Assembly: GCF_000020725.1 (NCBI RefSeq)
Contig: NC_011146.1
Location: 558,001-622,000 of the forward strand
Length of the DNA stretch: 64,000 nt
Direction: 5' to 3'
From: Citrifermentans bemidjiense Bem
GTDB lineage: Bacteria > Desulfobacterota > Desulfuromonadia > Geobacterales > Geobacteraceae
The notes below the pieces were generated by a model. That model ran no database searches. It was not told the DNA's origin and saw nothing but the letters and a program-made list of their open reading frames with translations. Made by a program: the position numbers and the translations under genes. Of the stretch, positions 45,429-53,303 are shown in pieces; within the stretch, counting starts at the first letter, position 1, and every line of letters begins with the position of its first letter.

Positions 45429-48400
45429 TCACCCGTCCAGAAAACCGACCCACTTCACCCTGAGCGTCGCCACTCCGAACTCCTCTTCCACTATCCCTTT
45501 GAGCAGGTAGGGGCGCCGCTGCGAGAGCTTCCGGCAGAACCTGGCGTAGACGTCCGGAAAGAAGGTGGCGTCGAAGATCGCCGTCACATCCTCGAACGAG
45601 ATAAATTCCATCGGCCTGCCGTGCTTGTCCTCCACCGTCTTCGTGGTGATCCACCATCCCACCATGGTCACCCATTTTCCCGTGTGCTTGATCAATTCCG
45701 AAGCCTTGATCGGCCGGTGCCGTTGCCACTGCTCCTTGTACAGCGCCAGCGGGTGCCGCGACACCAGGAAGCCGAGCGCTTCCACCTCCTGCCTGAGCAC
45801 CAGTTGCGCGTCATAAGGAGGAGGGTGCGGCAGCTCGGTCTTTTGTTCGAACAAAAGGGCCGTCGCCTGCTGCTGGAAGTGGAGCAACTCCCAAAGCAGC
45901 GTCGGGCGCTTCTCCTCCCCCTCCAGCGCGTCGAAGCAGCCGGCTTTTATCAGGCGCTCGGCATCGGCGCGCTGCAGCCGCGCCCGGCGCAGGAACTCCT
46001 TGAAAGAGGCGAACGCCCCGCGTTCCCGGCGCTCCTTTAAGAGCCGGTCCGCGCCGTCACGGGTCAGGCCGTCGATCTGCATCAGGCCGACCCTAAGGGT
46101 CTTCTCTTTGCCGGTGTAGTGGTACTCACTCTCGTTGATGTCCGGGGGGAGGATGGCAAGCCCCAGCCTGCGCCCCTCCGAGATGTAGGCGAACGGCGAG
46201 TAGTACCCCCCCTGGTTGGAAATCACCGCCGCGATGAACTGCGCGGGGTGGTGAGCCTTCATGTAGGCTGCCTTCCCGCTCAAGAGCGCGTAGCTCGCCG
46301 AGTGAGGTTTGCAGAAGGAATAGCCGGCGAAGGAGAGGATCTGGTCCCAGATTCCCAGCAGCACCTTTTCCGGGACCCCGCGCTCCGCGCCCCCTGCCAT
46401 GAACTTGTTGCGGAAATCCGCCAGCCGCTTCTCGCGGTGCTTCTTGGTGATCACCTTCCTGAGCTGGTCCCCTTCGCTGGCGGAGAAACCCGCGAGCTCC
46501 ATGGCGATCTGGGTGATCTGCTCCTGGTATATCGCTATCCCCAGCGTCTCCCCCAGTACGCTCTCCAAAAGCGGATGCAGGTGCGACCAGGGCTTTCCCT
46601 GGAGCCTCGCCACGTACTCCTGAATGAAGCTGTTCGCCGCGGGCCTGATGATCGACGACGCCTGCACCAGCACCTCGAAGAGGTCGTACCGGAAGGTCTC
46701 CGGCGGGGCGGTGCTGCTCCAGATCTTGCGCAGCAGCAGGCGCACCGAAGGGGATTCCAGGTAGAAACAGCCGATGGTGAGGCCGCGGCGCAGCAGGCTC
46801 TGCGTCCTCTCATCCTCCAGCGGGCGCCAGGTCGCGTAATCGATCTCCACACCCTTCTGCTCCTTCACCGCCGCCATTGCGTCGCGGATGACGGCGAGCG
46901 AGCGGTTCCCCAGGATGTCGATCTTCACCAGCCCCGCGTCCTCGGTCTGGTCCTTTTCCCACTGGATCAGCGGCAGCCCCTTGTGCGAGATTTCCACCGG
47001 GACGTACTTGCGGATCTCGTCGGGCACGATAACTAGCCCTCCGCAATGCAGCGACAGGTGGCGCAACTGCCCGTTCAGGCGCCGGGCCGTCGACATGATC
47101 TCCTGCCAGTCCGAGGAAAGCGACTCCCCCTTGAAGAGCGGGTGCCCGCTCATCGCAGCGGCGCTTTGCTCCGCGCGCCAAAAGCCAGAGATGCGCTCCG
47201 TCATCTCCTTGATCTCGTAGTCCGGCAGGCCGTAGACCTTGGCCACCTCGCGCAGCGCCGACCTCCCCTTGAAGCCCACCTGGTTCGCCACCATGGCCGC
47301 CCGCCTGGCTCCGTAACGCGCGAAGGCGAAGTCGAGGATGGCGTCACGCTCATCCCAGGGAAAATCTACGTCGATGTCGGGGGGATCGCTTCTCCCCTCG
47401 TTCAGGAAGCGTTCGAAGAAGAGGTTGTGCCGGATGGGGTCGACATGTGTGATCCCGAGGCAATAGGCGACCAGAGACGCCGCCGCGCTCCCCCTGCCGC
47501 AGGTTCTTTCCGACTGTTTGGTCAGTTCCTCCACCACCAGGAAGTAATGAGAGAACCCCTTGTCGCGGATGATCGAGAGTTCCTTGTCGAGGCGGGCCTG
47601 CACCCGGTCGGAGATACTGCCGTAGCGCCAGATTGCCCCTTGGCGAGCGCGTTCCAGGAGCGTTTCGAATGCCGCCTCCGTCCCCAGCTCCCGGAAAGCG
47701 GGAAAGATGGTGCTGGAGAAATTCCAATCCGTTTTGCAAAGCGAGGCGATGCGTATGGTATTTTGCAGCGCCTCAGGGCAATGCGGGAAGAACTCAGCCA
47801 TCTTATCTGGCGGGTAGAGCGCGTCCGACTCCGCCGCCGTCATCTCCGGCGTAAGTCGCGAGAGCTTAGTGTTCAAATGAATCGCCCGCAGCACCCGATG
47901 CAGGTGGAAATCGTCGAGCCTGCACTCCGCTAGAGCGTTTGGTCCATTCCCCCTCTCCCTCTGGGAGAAGGTCGGGGTGAGGGCGTCCGAAGGAGGAGCC
48001 TGTCCGCCGTAGCGCGGAGCGCGCAGCACGGCCCTCGACGTCGCCACCGGCGGCAGCCTGAGATCCCTTGCCAGCGTCAGAGCGTTGTGCATGGAGTGTC
48101 CCGGCGAGAGTTCCACGAACAGCCCCTCGTCCGACTTCCGTTTGAGAGCGGCCAGGAGCTTCCGGTCGTCGCTCAACACGATGATGCCGCGCCGGTACTC
48201 CGAAAGTGCCGGGATGAGGTCGAAATTCTTTTGGCAGTGCAAGTCCGAGATGAGGCGGGAGATGTTGGCGTACCCCTCCTCGTTGCAGGCAAGGAGGACT
48301 GCCCGGTTGTCTGGTGTAACAGCCTCCGTGCCGATGATAGGCGAGATGCCCGCCTCCCGCGCCGCATCGAGGAAGCGCGGCACACCGTAGAGGCCGTTGC

Positions 48401-48518
48401 GGTCCGTGATGGCGAGCGTCTTGAAGCCTAGGGAAGCCGCGTGAGAGCAGAGCGTCTCAGGCGAGTGCACCCCCCAGTTGGGCGAGAGCGAAGAATGTGC
48501 GTGAAGATGGATGAACAT
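45429..48518 (-). CDS. dnaE2: Error-prone DNA polymerase III alpha subunit DnaE2
   Basis: A 1029-residue C-family polymerase. The PHP domain is at the N-terminus (HLHAHSSLSPNWG). Catalytic aspartates sit in PPDIDVDFPWDERD. Thumb, fingers, an HhH region (IDGLTRDGADRLLKERRERGAF) and a C-terminal OB fold follow. Length and linkage to imuB and lexA mark it as the SOS mutagenic paralogue and not replicative DnaE. Residues about 168-191 (GGQAPPSDALTPTFSQRERG) read through a palindromic DNA repeat inserted in frame. No adjacent imuA is seen. It was probably once cotranscribed with imuB, now 189 bp upstream across another repeat. Confidence 0.9.
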   Translation of the reverse strand: MFIHLHAHSSLSPNWGVHSPETLCSHAASLGFKTLAITDRNGLYGVPRFLDAAREAGISPIIGTEAVTPDNRAVLLACNEEGYANISRLISDLHCQKNFDLIPALSEYRRGIIVLSDDRKLLAALKRKSDEGLFVELSPGHSMHNALTLARDLRLPPVATSRAVLRAPRYGGQAPPSDALTPTFSQRERGNGPNALAECRLDDFHLHRVLRAIHLNTKLSRLTPEMTAAESDALYPPDKMAEFFPHCPEALQNTIRIASLCKTDWNFSSTIFPAFRELGTEAAFETLLERARQGAIWRYGSISDRVQARLDKELSIIRDKGFSHYFLVVEELTKQSERTCGRGSAAASLVAYCLGITHVDPIRHNLFFERFLNEGRSDPPDIDVDFPWDERDAILDFAFARYGARRAAMVANQVGFKGRSALREVAKVYGLPDYEIKEMTERISGFWRAEQSAAAMSGHPLFKGESLSSDWQEIMSTARRLNGQLRHLSLHCGGLVIVPDEIRKYVPVEISHKGLPLIQWEKDQTEDAGLVKIDILGNRSLAVIRDAMAAVKEQKGVEIDYATWRPLEDERTQSLLRRGLTIGCFYLESPSVRLLLRKIWSSTAPPETFRYDLFEVLVQASSIIRPAANSFIQEYVARLQGKPWSHLHPLLESVLGETLGIAIYQEQITQIAMELAGFSASEGDQLRKVITKKHREKRLADFRNKFMAGGAERGVPEKVLLGIWDQILSFAGYSFCKPHSASYALLSGKAAYMKAHHPAQFIAAVISNQGGYYSPFAYISEGRRLGLAILPPDINESEYHYTGKEKTLRVGLMQIDGLTRDGADRLLKERRERGAFASFKEFLRRARLQRADAERLIKAGCFDALEGEEKRPTLLWELLHFQQQATALLFEQKTELPHPPPYDAQLVLRQEVEALGFLVSRHPLALYKEQWQRHRPIKASELIKHTGKWVTMVGWWITTKTVEDKHGRPMEFISFEDVTAIFDATFFPDVYARFCRKLSQRRPYLLKGIVEEEFGVATLRVKWVGFLDG
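47950..47983. repeat. Palindromic repeat inside dnaE2
   Basis: CCCTCTCCC-TCT-GGGAGA followed by AGGTCGGGGTGAGGG, a widely dispersed REP-like sequence, here translated in frame within dnaE2 as part of an extra loop between the PHP core and the polymerase. Confidence 0.75.
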
Positions 48519-48545
48519 ATGTCACTAAAACCTTATAGGCTTTAA

Positions 48546-48690
48546 CCACAGAGGACACAGAGGTACACAGAGGAAAATCTGAGGAAGGCAAAAGCAAAAA
48601 AGATCTTTTGGGGTTAACCCAAAGTCTTTCGGTTTCCTCTGTGACCTCCGTGATCCTCAGCGACCTCTGTGTTCCGCCTTTCAAAGTTTC
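48546..48690. repeat. Nonad-ended inverted-repeat element between imuB and dnaE2
   Basis: Left end: three CACAGAGGN-type units of 9-10 bp (48546-48575). Right end: CCTCTGTGA, CCTCCGTGA, TCCTCAGCGA, CCTCTGTG (48635-48672), then CCTCTGTGG (about 48690). The middle has a TTTGGGGTTAACCCAAA palindrome (48608-48624). No ORF. It fills most of the 189-bp imuB-dnaE2 gap. Confidence 0.75.
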
Positions 48691-48707
48691 CTCTGTGGTG
48701 AGTGCTT

Positions 48708-49961
48708 TTAGCTTCTACTGGTCAAAGTCATATATTTATTCTGCTCCGGATCCCACTCCGGCGGCGGCTCGCTGGCCATAGTCGCCTCACGGCGTGCCGC
48801 CAGCCCCTTGCCCCAGCGCACCGCGTCGCGCCCATGCTTTTCCCGCAAGAGGTCCAGCGTCTCCTGCAAATCGGCCTGCTTCTGCGACACCTGGGCCGTC
48901 GCCGGCGCGAACAGGTCCATCTGTCCCGCGTCCTCCGCCACCTGGTCGCAACTAAGCCGCAAACCCTTCACCCTCTGCCGCCGTTTGCAGGTAGTGAAGA
49001 AGAGATCCTCCACCGCCGCCAGCAACTGCAGGTCCAGCGAAGTCGGCACCGGCAGCACCTTCTTTCCCTGCTGGCTCACCCCGTCCGCGTACATCACCGA
49101 AAGCGTCAGCTTGCGTGCTCCCTTCCTAAGCCGCCGCAACCGAAGCCCGCATGCCTCCACCAACCGCAGCAGCTCCGACAGCAGGATCGCGTCGTCGTTC
49201 TCCTCCTGGTCCAGCAGCCCCTCCTCCACGATCTCCGTGGAGAGCCTGGGAGGTTGAACCGGAGACCTGTCGATGCCGCAGGAGCGGTCATGCAAAAGAG
49301 GCGCAAAAGGGCCGACAGCAAGGCGGAGTTGCGGCATCGACAGCGACGCCACCTGCTCCACCCGCTGCAGGTTCAGATCCCGAAAGAGCAGAGCCTGCCG
49401 CGATTCCCCCACCCCGGGCAGCACCGAAACAGGAAAGGGCGCCAGAAAGCTCCGCTCCGCCCCATGGAACACGTCGTAGACCCCCGCCTCCTGCATCACA
49501 TCCGCAGCCACCCGCGAGACCAGCTTGTTCACCCCCGCCCCGGCCATCGCCTCCAGCCCCATCCTGTTCGCTATCGCCTTCTCCAGCCTGGCCGCGACAT
49601 CCCGCGCCGGCCCGAAGAGCCTGCGCGAAGCGGTGAGATCCAGGAACGCCCGCCCGGCCCCCGGTTCCACGATAGGGGTGAATTCGGCCGAGAGATCCTG
49701 TAGCGCTTGGCTTCCCTTCGCCATCAGGTGAGGGTCCGGAGCGATCACGATGAGCGCGGGGCAGGACTTGCGAGCGTGGTAGATGGGAGTCCCCGCGTGC
49801 ACCCCCTCCGCCGCAGCCTCCGCAGAGATGCACTGCAGCAGCGCCCGTTCCGAGTTGAGCGGAGCCACCGCCACCGGCCGTCCGCGCAGGTTCGAGTCGA
49901 CGACCCGGGCCAGCGCGATGGGAAAAGCGGGAACAGTTATGTGGAGGATTTCCCGGTCCAC
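48708..49961 (-). CDS. imuB: ImuB-like Y-family polymerase homologue lacking catalytic residues
   Basis: A 417-residue Y-family fold. In active Y polymerases the first motif is HxDMDxFFA; here it is ILHITVPAFPIALARV, without the metal-binding aspartate. The second motif (SxDE) reads GAGRAFLDLT, again without the catalytic pair. An HhH-like LPGVGESRQALLF and a little-finger region follow. This is the signature of ImuB, which recruits DnaE2 to the beta clamp instead of synthesising DNA. The GTG start overlaps the end of lexA by 25 bp, so it is cotranscribed with lexA and SOS-controlled. Confidence 0.85.
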   Translation of the reverse strand: MDREILHITVPAFPIALARVVDSNLRGRPVAVAPLNSERALLQCISAEAAAEGVHAGTPIYHARKSCPALIVIAPDPHLMAKGSQALQDLSAEFTPIVEPGAGRAFLDLTASRRLFGPARDVAARLEKAIANRMGLEAMAGAGVNKLVSRVAADVMQEAGVYDVFHGAERSFLAPFPVSVLPGVGESRQALLFRDLNLQRVEQVASLSMPQLRLAVGPFAPLLHDRSCGIDRSPVQPPRLSTEIVEEGLLDQEENDDAILLSELLRLVEACGLRLRRLRKGARKLTLSVMYADGVSQQGKKVLPVPTSLDLQLLAAVEDLFFTTCKRRQRVKGLRLSCDQVAEDAGQMDLFAPATAQVSQKQADLQETLDLLREKHGRDAVRWGKGLAARREATMASEPPPEWDPEQNKYMTLTSRS

Positions 49962-50686
49962 TTCTTATAAAACCTCATAGAGCCCACCAGCACGCCCCTG
50001 ATATGAAACTCGTCGTCTTCCGTCACCATGATGGGGCTCATCGCCGAGTTCGCCGGCTGCAACTGAATCGAATTTCCCTTCCGGACGTACTTCTTGATCG
50101 TGATCGAACCGTTCACCTCCGCGATCACCGTCTGGCCCGTCTCCGCCACAGCCTGCGGGTGCACAGCCACGTAATCGCCGTCCATGATCCCCATCTCCAC
50201 CATCGAATCGCCGCGCACCTCGTACACCACGTTGCCCGGTCCCGCCATCGCAGAAGGGACCTCGATGGCGTCCGCCAGTTGGAAAGCCTGCACCGGCCGT
50301 CCCGCCGCCACGATCCCCACCAGCGGCAGCTCCATTCCTATGATCGGTGCGACAGCAGGCGTTTGTGGATTTCCCCCCTCAGCAAAGTGCAGTTCCTGGG
50401 ATTCCGGAGAACCTGGAGAGTATTTGCCCACGAAGCGTTGCGCGAGAACTTGCGTCCCCCCCTTTGCGAAGGGGGGACAGGGGGGATTTGCCAGTTGCAG
50501 ACCTCGTTTCGCGTTCCACTGGCGAGTCAGGTGTCCGTCTTTCTCCAGAGCGCGCAAGTAATGCTGCACCGTCCCCAGCGAGCCGAAGCCGCATCCAGAG
50601 GCGATCTCCTGTTGCGAGGGCTGGAACCCGTGCCGCTCCGCGAATGACAAAATGAAATCAAGCACCCTCTTCTGTTTAGGCGTCAT
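49937..50686 (-). CDS. lexA: SOS repressor LexA with enlarged linker
   Basis: 249 residues; typical LexA is about 200. The winged-helix DNA-binding domain is 1-65 (TPKQKRVLDFILSFAERHG). The peptidase domain has the scissile A128-G129 in GIVAAGRP, nucleophile S161 in RGDSM and K198 in ITIKK. Residues about 67-107 (NPPCPPFAKGG to HFAEGGNP) are the translation of a palindromic DNA element and lengthen the hinge before the cleavage site. The start is the ATG at 50686 with GGGGGA upstream; a longer frame through the upstream repeats would be low-complexity H/P/T. It leads the lexA-imuB-dnaE2 cassette. Confidence 0.92.
   Translation of the reverse strand: MTPKQKRVLDFILSFAERHGFQPSQQEIASGCGFGSLGTVQHYLRALEKDGHLTRQWNAKRGLQLANPPCPPFAKGGTQVLAQRFVGKYSPGSPESQELHFAEGGNPQTPAVAPIIGMELPLVGIVAAGRPVQAFQLADAIEVPSAMAGPGNVVYEVRGDSMVEMGIMDGDYVAVHPQAVAETGQTVIAEVNGSITIKKYVRKGNSIQLQPANSAMSPIMVTEDDEFHIRGVLVGSMRFYKKWTGKSST
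50366..50491. repeat. Repeat element inserted in frame in lexA
   Basis: About 120 bp bounded by GGATTTCCCCCCT (plus strand, about 50373) and AGGGGGGATTTG (ending about 50491). It includes a CCCCCCTTTGCGAAGGGGGG palindrome. Similar CCCCCTTT/AAAGGGGG repeats are common in intergenic DNA; here it is translated without a stop. Confidence 0.7.
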
Positions 50687-50711
50687 CTGTCCCCCTCTCC
50701 CCGAATCAGGG

Positions 50712-50745
50712 TTGCGAGAATACTCGCAAGTTTGTCGTAAGTCAA
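50712..50745 (-). promoter_or_regulatory. lexA promoter with overlapping LexA operator candidate
   Basis: Minus strand: TTGACT (50740-50745), a 17-bp spacer and TATTCT (50717-50722). TTGCGAG-AATA-CTCGCAA (50712-50729), a perfect 7-4-7 palindrome, covers the -10. It is not the E. coli CTGT-N8-ACAG box, but delta-proteobacterial LexA proteins are known to use other motifs, so this is the likely local SOS box. Confidence 0.7.
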
Positions 50746-50874
50746 GAGAGGGAGAAAGGGTGAGGAAGAAGGAGAGAGGAGGAGGAGAGAGAGGAGGAGG
50801 TGGTGGTGAAATGGTGGAGGAGGTGGTGGTGAAATGGTGGAGGAGGTGGTGGTGAAATGGTGGAGGATGATGAT
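50744..50874 (+). repeat. C-free purine-rich tract with 23-bp minisatellite
   Basis: 131 nt without a single C on the plus strand. 50744-50800 is almost pure purine. 50794-50862 is three perfect copies of a 23-bp unit (GAGGAGGTGGTGGTGAAATG plus GTG). The tract abuts the lexA -35 box. Confidence 0.9.
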
Positions 50875-51036
50875 CGTGGTGTTGGCAGCAGGTGGTGGAA
50901 GTGGGTGTGCTATGTACAAGTGAATGCAACTGACCTTGAGCTGCTGGCACGTCAGCCTGCAATGCATGTGTGCAATAAAGTCATGGCTAGCAATCTATTC
51001 TTGCAACTAACTATGACTTCATATAGAGTTTGTATC

Positions 51037-51387
51037 ATGAAGTTATTTACTGCTAATTCCACAACGAAAAAATTTATGCTGCCTTTAATCCTGGCTGTAG
51101 CAGTCTTTTTTGTTACGCAAGGGATAGAAGTACCTAATTTCAGTGATTTGCTGGAACCTCAGCTTTCCTTGTCACAGAAATCCAACGGCTCCGATACCGC
51201 TGTTGTTAAAACTCTGACAAAATGCTCGCATATAAAATCCATAAAAAACGTCAATTTTTCAGCTCTCGTCAGCAATGCATTCCAGATAAATAGTCCAGTC
51301 GTTCCCGTTACGGTTTTTCAGCATCAATCCCAATCCTTTATCTCGTCTGTAGTCTCAATTCTTCCTGCCAGAGCACCACCCGCGTAG
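51037..51387 (+). CDS. Small predicted secreted protein ending in ARAPPA
   Basis: 116 residues. The N-terminus (KKFMLPLILAVAVFFVTQG) looks like a signal peptide or membrane anchor; the rest is polar and ends SILPARAPPA, a tail also seen in small periplasmic proteins next to envelope transporters. The frame extends upstream to 50857, but that part crosses repeat DNA and is unlikely to be translated. The ribosome-binding site is weak (AGAG). Base composition is AT-rich relative to the window, as in the following secDF genes. The function is unknown. Confidence 0.5.
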   Translation: MKLFTANSTTKKFMLPLILAVAVFFVTQGIEVPNFSDLLEPQLSLSQKSNGSDTAVVKTLTKCSHIKSIKNVNFSALVSNAFQINSPVVPVTVFQHQSQSFISSVVSILPARAPPA

Positions 51388-51685
51388 CACACATCATTCC
51401 TCAGTAGCAGCCATAGTTTGCACTTTCCGCGCGTTTTTTTGCGCAGGAAAAAATGCGTTCGCAGCGTATTCATTTTTTAATGCACGTGCTGCGAGCAAAT
51501 GACGCGGCATATCTGCGTGCATGCAAGCTAAAAACCAAATAACAGCAGCTTAGTGATATCTGGGCCAAAAACTATGGCTTGGCGCCTTCGCCGTCTTCAG
51601 TGCGAGGTGCAAAGGTCCAGGCGCGCCCGATGTATTTCTGCGCTCGCAGCCAAGATAATCACAACAACTGGAAAGGACACACGCT
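51388..51685. other. Leader region of secDF with long imperfect hairpin
   Basis: 298 bp. A hairpin at 51457-51496 has an 18-bp arm (13 Watson-Crick pairs plus G-U) and a TTTT loop. No T-run follows it, so a regulatory or protein-binding role fits better than termination. No clear promoter was found. Confidence 0.4.
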
Positions 51686-53290
51686 ATGCCAAAGAGCATT
51701 TCATGGCGCATAACCATGATTGTATTTTTTGTACTCTTATCGTTTCTATACCTCACGCCTACTCTGGTTTCCAACTTGCCTAACTGGTGGACAGGGTATT
51801 TCCCCAAAGACAAAATCCATCTGGGGCTTGACCTTCAGGGCGGCACCCACCTTGTAATGAAAGTGGATACGCAAAAAGCAGTTGAGGGTTATATCGATTT
51901 GATTGCCTCGGATCTCGAAGATTCACTCAATGTCCGTCGCATCCGCATTCATCAGATTAACCGGGTTGGTGAAGATGCCATACGACTGGCATTCTACGAC
52001 GTGAATAGTGCGGAAAACGAGGCACAACTTATAAAGAAAAAATATCCAGAACTAGAGCAGATACAAATACGTGATTCTGAGGGTGGGATGGTACACCTCG
52101 AATTCCGAATGGAAAAGAAGGCCGTGCAGGATAGGAAGGACAAGGCTGTTGCCCAGGCTCTTGAAACTATCCGCAACCGAATCGATCAGTTCGGGGTATT
52201 GGAGCCGGTAATACAGAGAGAAGGAATAGATCATATAGTGATCCAACTTCCAGGCATCACTGATCCCAAACGAGCTATTGAGTTGATCGGAAAAACTGCG
52301 CGCCTTGAATTCAAGCTCGTGGACGAAAATCTCAGCGCATCGTCCTCCTCTCCCTATGCTATGCCGGACGATGCAGAGATTCTGATGGAGCAGCAATCGA
52401 ATTCAGCCACCGGAGCTGTTCAGGGAGTGCCTATTGTAGTGAAGAAAAAGGCCATCATCACCGGCGATCTCCTCACCGACGCTCAAGTGAAGATTGATTC
52501 ACAAAATAACGAACCATATGTGGCAATTGATTTCAATTCCACCGGTGCCAGGCTCTTCGACCAGGTGACTGCTGCTAATGTAGGGAAACGCTTTGCTATT
52601 GTCCTTGATGGCAATGTGTACTCGGCACCGGTTATTCGGGAACGGATCTCCGGCGGCTCAGCGCAGATCTCCGGCAACTTCAACGAAAAGGAGGCTGCTG
52701 ATCTGGCTATTGTCCTACGCGCGGGATCGCTTCCCGCCCCGGTGAAGATTGTGCAGAACGTCACGGTCGGTCCGTCGATAGGCGAGGATTCCATCTCCAA
52801 AGGGTTGATGGCTGGTGGAATAGGCATCCTTCTGGTTGTGCTTTTCATGGTGTTTTACTACCGGATGGCAGGACTGGTGGCAAATTTCGGCATGGTGCTC
52901 AACGTGTTGTTTCTCCTGGGAGCGCTGGCGGCTCTCGGTGCCACGCTGACCTTGCCCGGTATCGCGGCCATCGTTCTTTTGGTCGGCATGTCGGTTGACT
53001 CGAACGTGCTTATCTTTGAGCGGGTCAAAGAGGAAATCAGGCTTGGCTGTACCCCAAAGATGAGTATCGATGCTGGATATGACAAGGCCTTCCTGACCGT
53101 CATGGACTCTCATGTTACCACCCTGATCACAGCGGCTGTCCTATTCCAGTTTGGGACAGGACCGGTCAAGGGATTCGCGGTCTCACTGAGCCTTGGCGTT
53201 ATCATCAACCTTTTTACCACGCTTGTCACAACCAAGGTGGTCTTTGACAGCGCCTTCAGCCGCTTTCAGATCAGACGGCTCAGCATATAG
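51686..53290 (+). CDS. secD: Protein translocase subunit SecD
   Basis: A 534-residue RND-superfamily membrane protein that uses the proton or sodium gradient to pull exported proteins through SecYEG. TM1 is at about 8-28, followed by the conserved LGLDLQGGTHLVM, the large periplasmic P1 domain, and the C-terminal five-helix bundle with GPSIGEDSISKGL and LVGMSVDSNVLIFERVKEE. AAAGGA precedes the ATG. There is no yajC upstream. Its GC content is visibly lower than the dcw genes, which suggests either a transferred or a second secDF set. Confidence 0.93.
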   Translation: MPKSISWRITMIVFFVLLSFLYLTPTLVSNLPNWWTGYFPKDKIHLGLDLQGGTHLVMKVDTQKAVEGYIDLIASDLEDSLNVRRIRIHQINRVGEDAIRLAFYDVNSAENEAQLIKKKYPELEQIQIRDSEGGMVHLEFRMEKKAVQDRKDKAVAQALETIRNRIDQFGVLEPVIQREGIDHIVIQLPGITDPKRAIELIGKTARLEFKLVDENLSASSSSPYAMPDDAEILMEQQSNSATGAVQGVPIVVKKKAIITGDLLTDAQVKIDSQNNEPYVAIDFNSTGARLFDQVTAANVGKRFAIVLDGNVYSAPVIRERISGGSAQISGNFNEKEAADLAIVLRAGSLPAPVKIVQNVTVGPSIGEDSISKGLMAGGIGILLVVLFMVFYYRMAGLVANFGMVLNVLFLLGALAALGATLTLPGIAAIVLLVGMSVDSNVLIFERVKEEIRLGCTPKMSIDAGYDKAFLTVMDSHVTTLITAAVLFQFGTGPVKGFAVSLSLGVIINLFTTLVTTKVVFDSAFSRFQIRRLSI

Positions 53291-53303
53291 AGAGGAAAAA
53301 ACT

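Noticed and set aside
48708-49961. Active DNA polymerase IV (DinB)
   Set aside because: Both catalytic carboxylate motifs are missing, and the gene sits in a lexA-dnaE2 context typical of ImuB.
50687-50962. N-terminal extension of LexA through the minisatellite
   Set aside because: It would give a low-complexity H/P/T stretch and would run through the lexA promoter; the ATG at 50686 aligns with LexA and has a ribosome-binding site.
50857-51036. N-terminal extension of the small secreted protein
   Set aside because: It crosses repeat DNA and would bury the signal-peptide-like start at residue 61.
53193-53303. Extended SecF N-terminus overlapping secD
   Set aside because: SecF homology begins at the ATG at 53304, which has its own ribosome-binding site.
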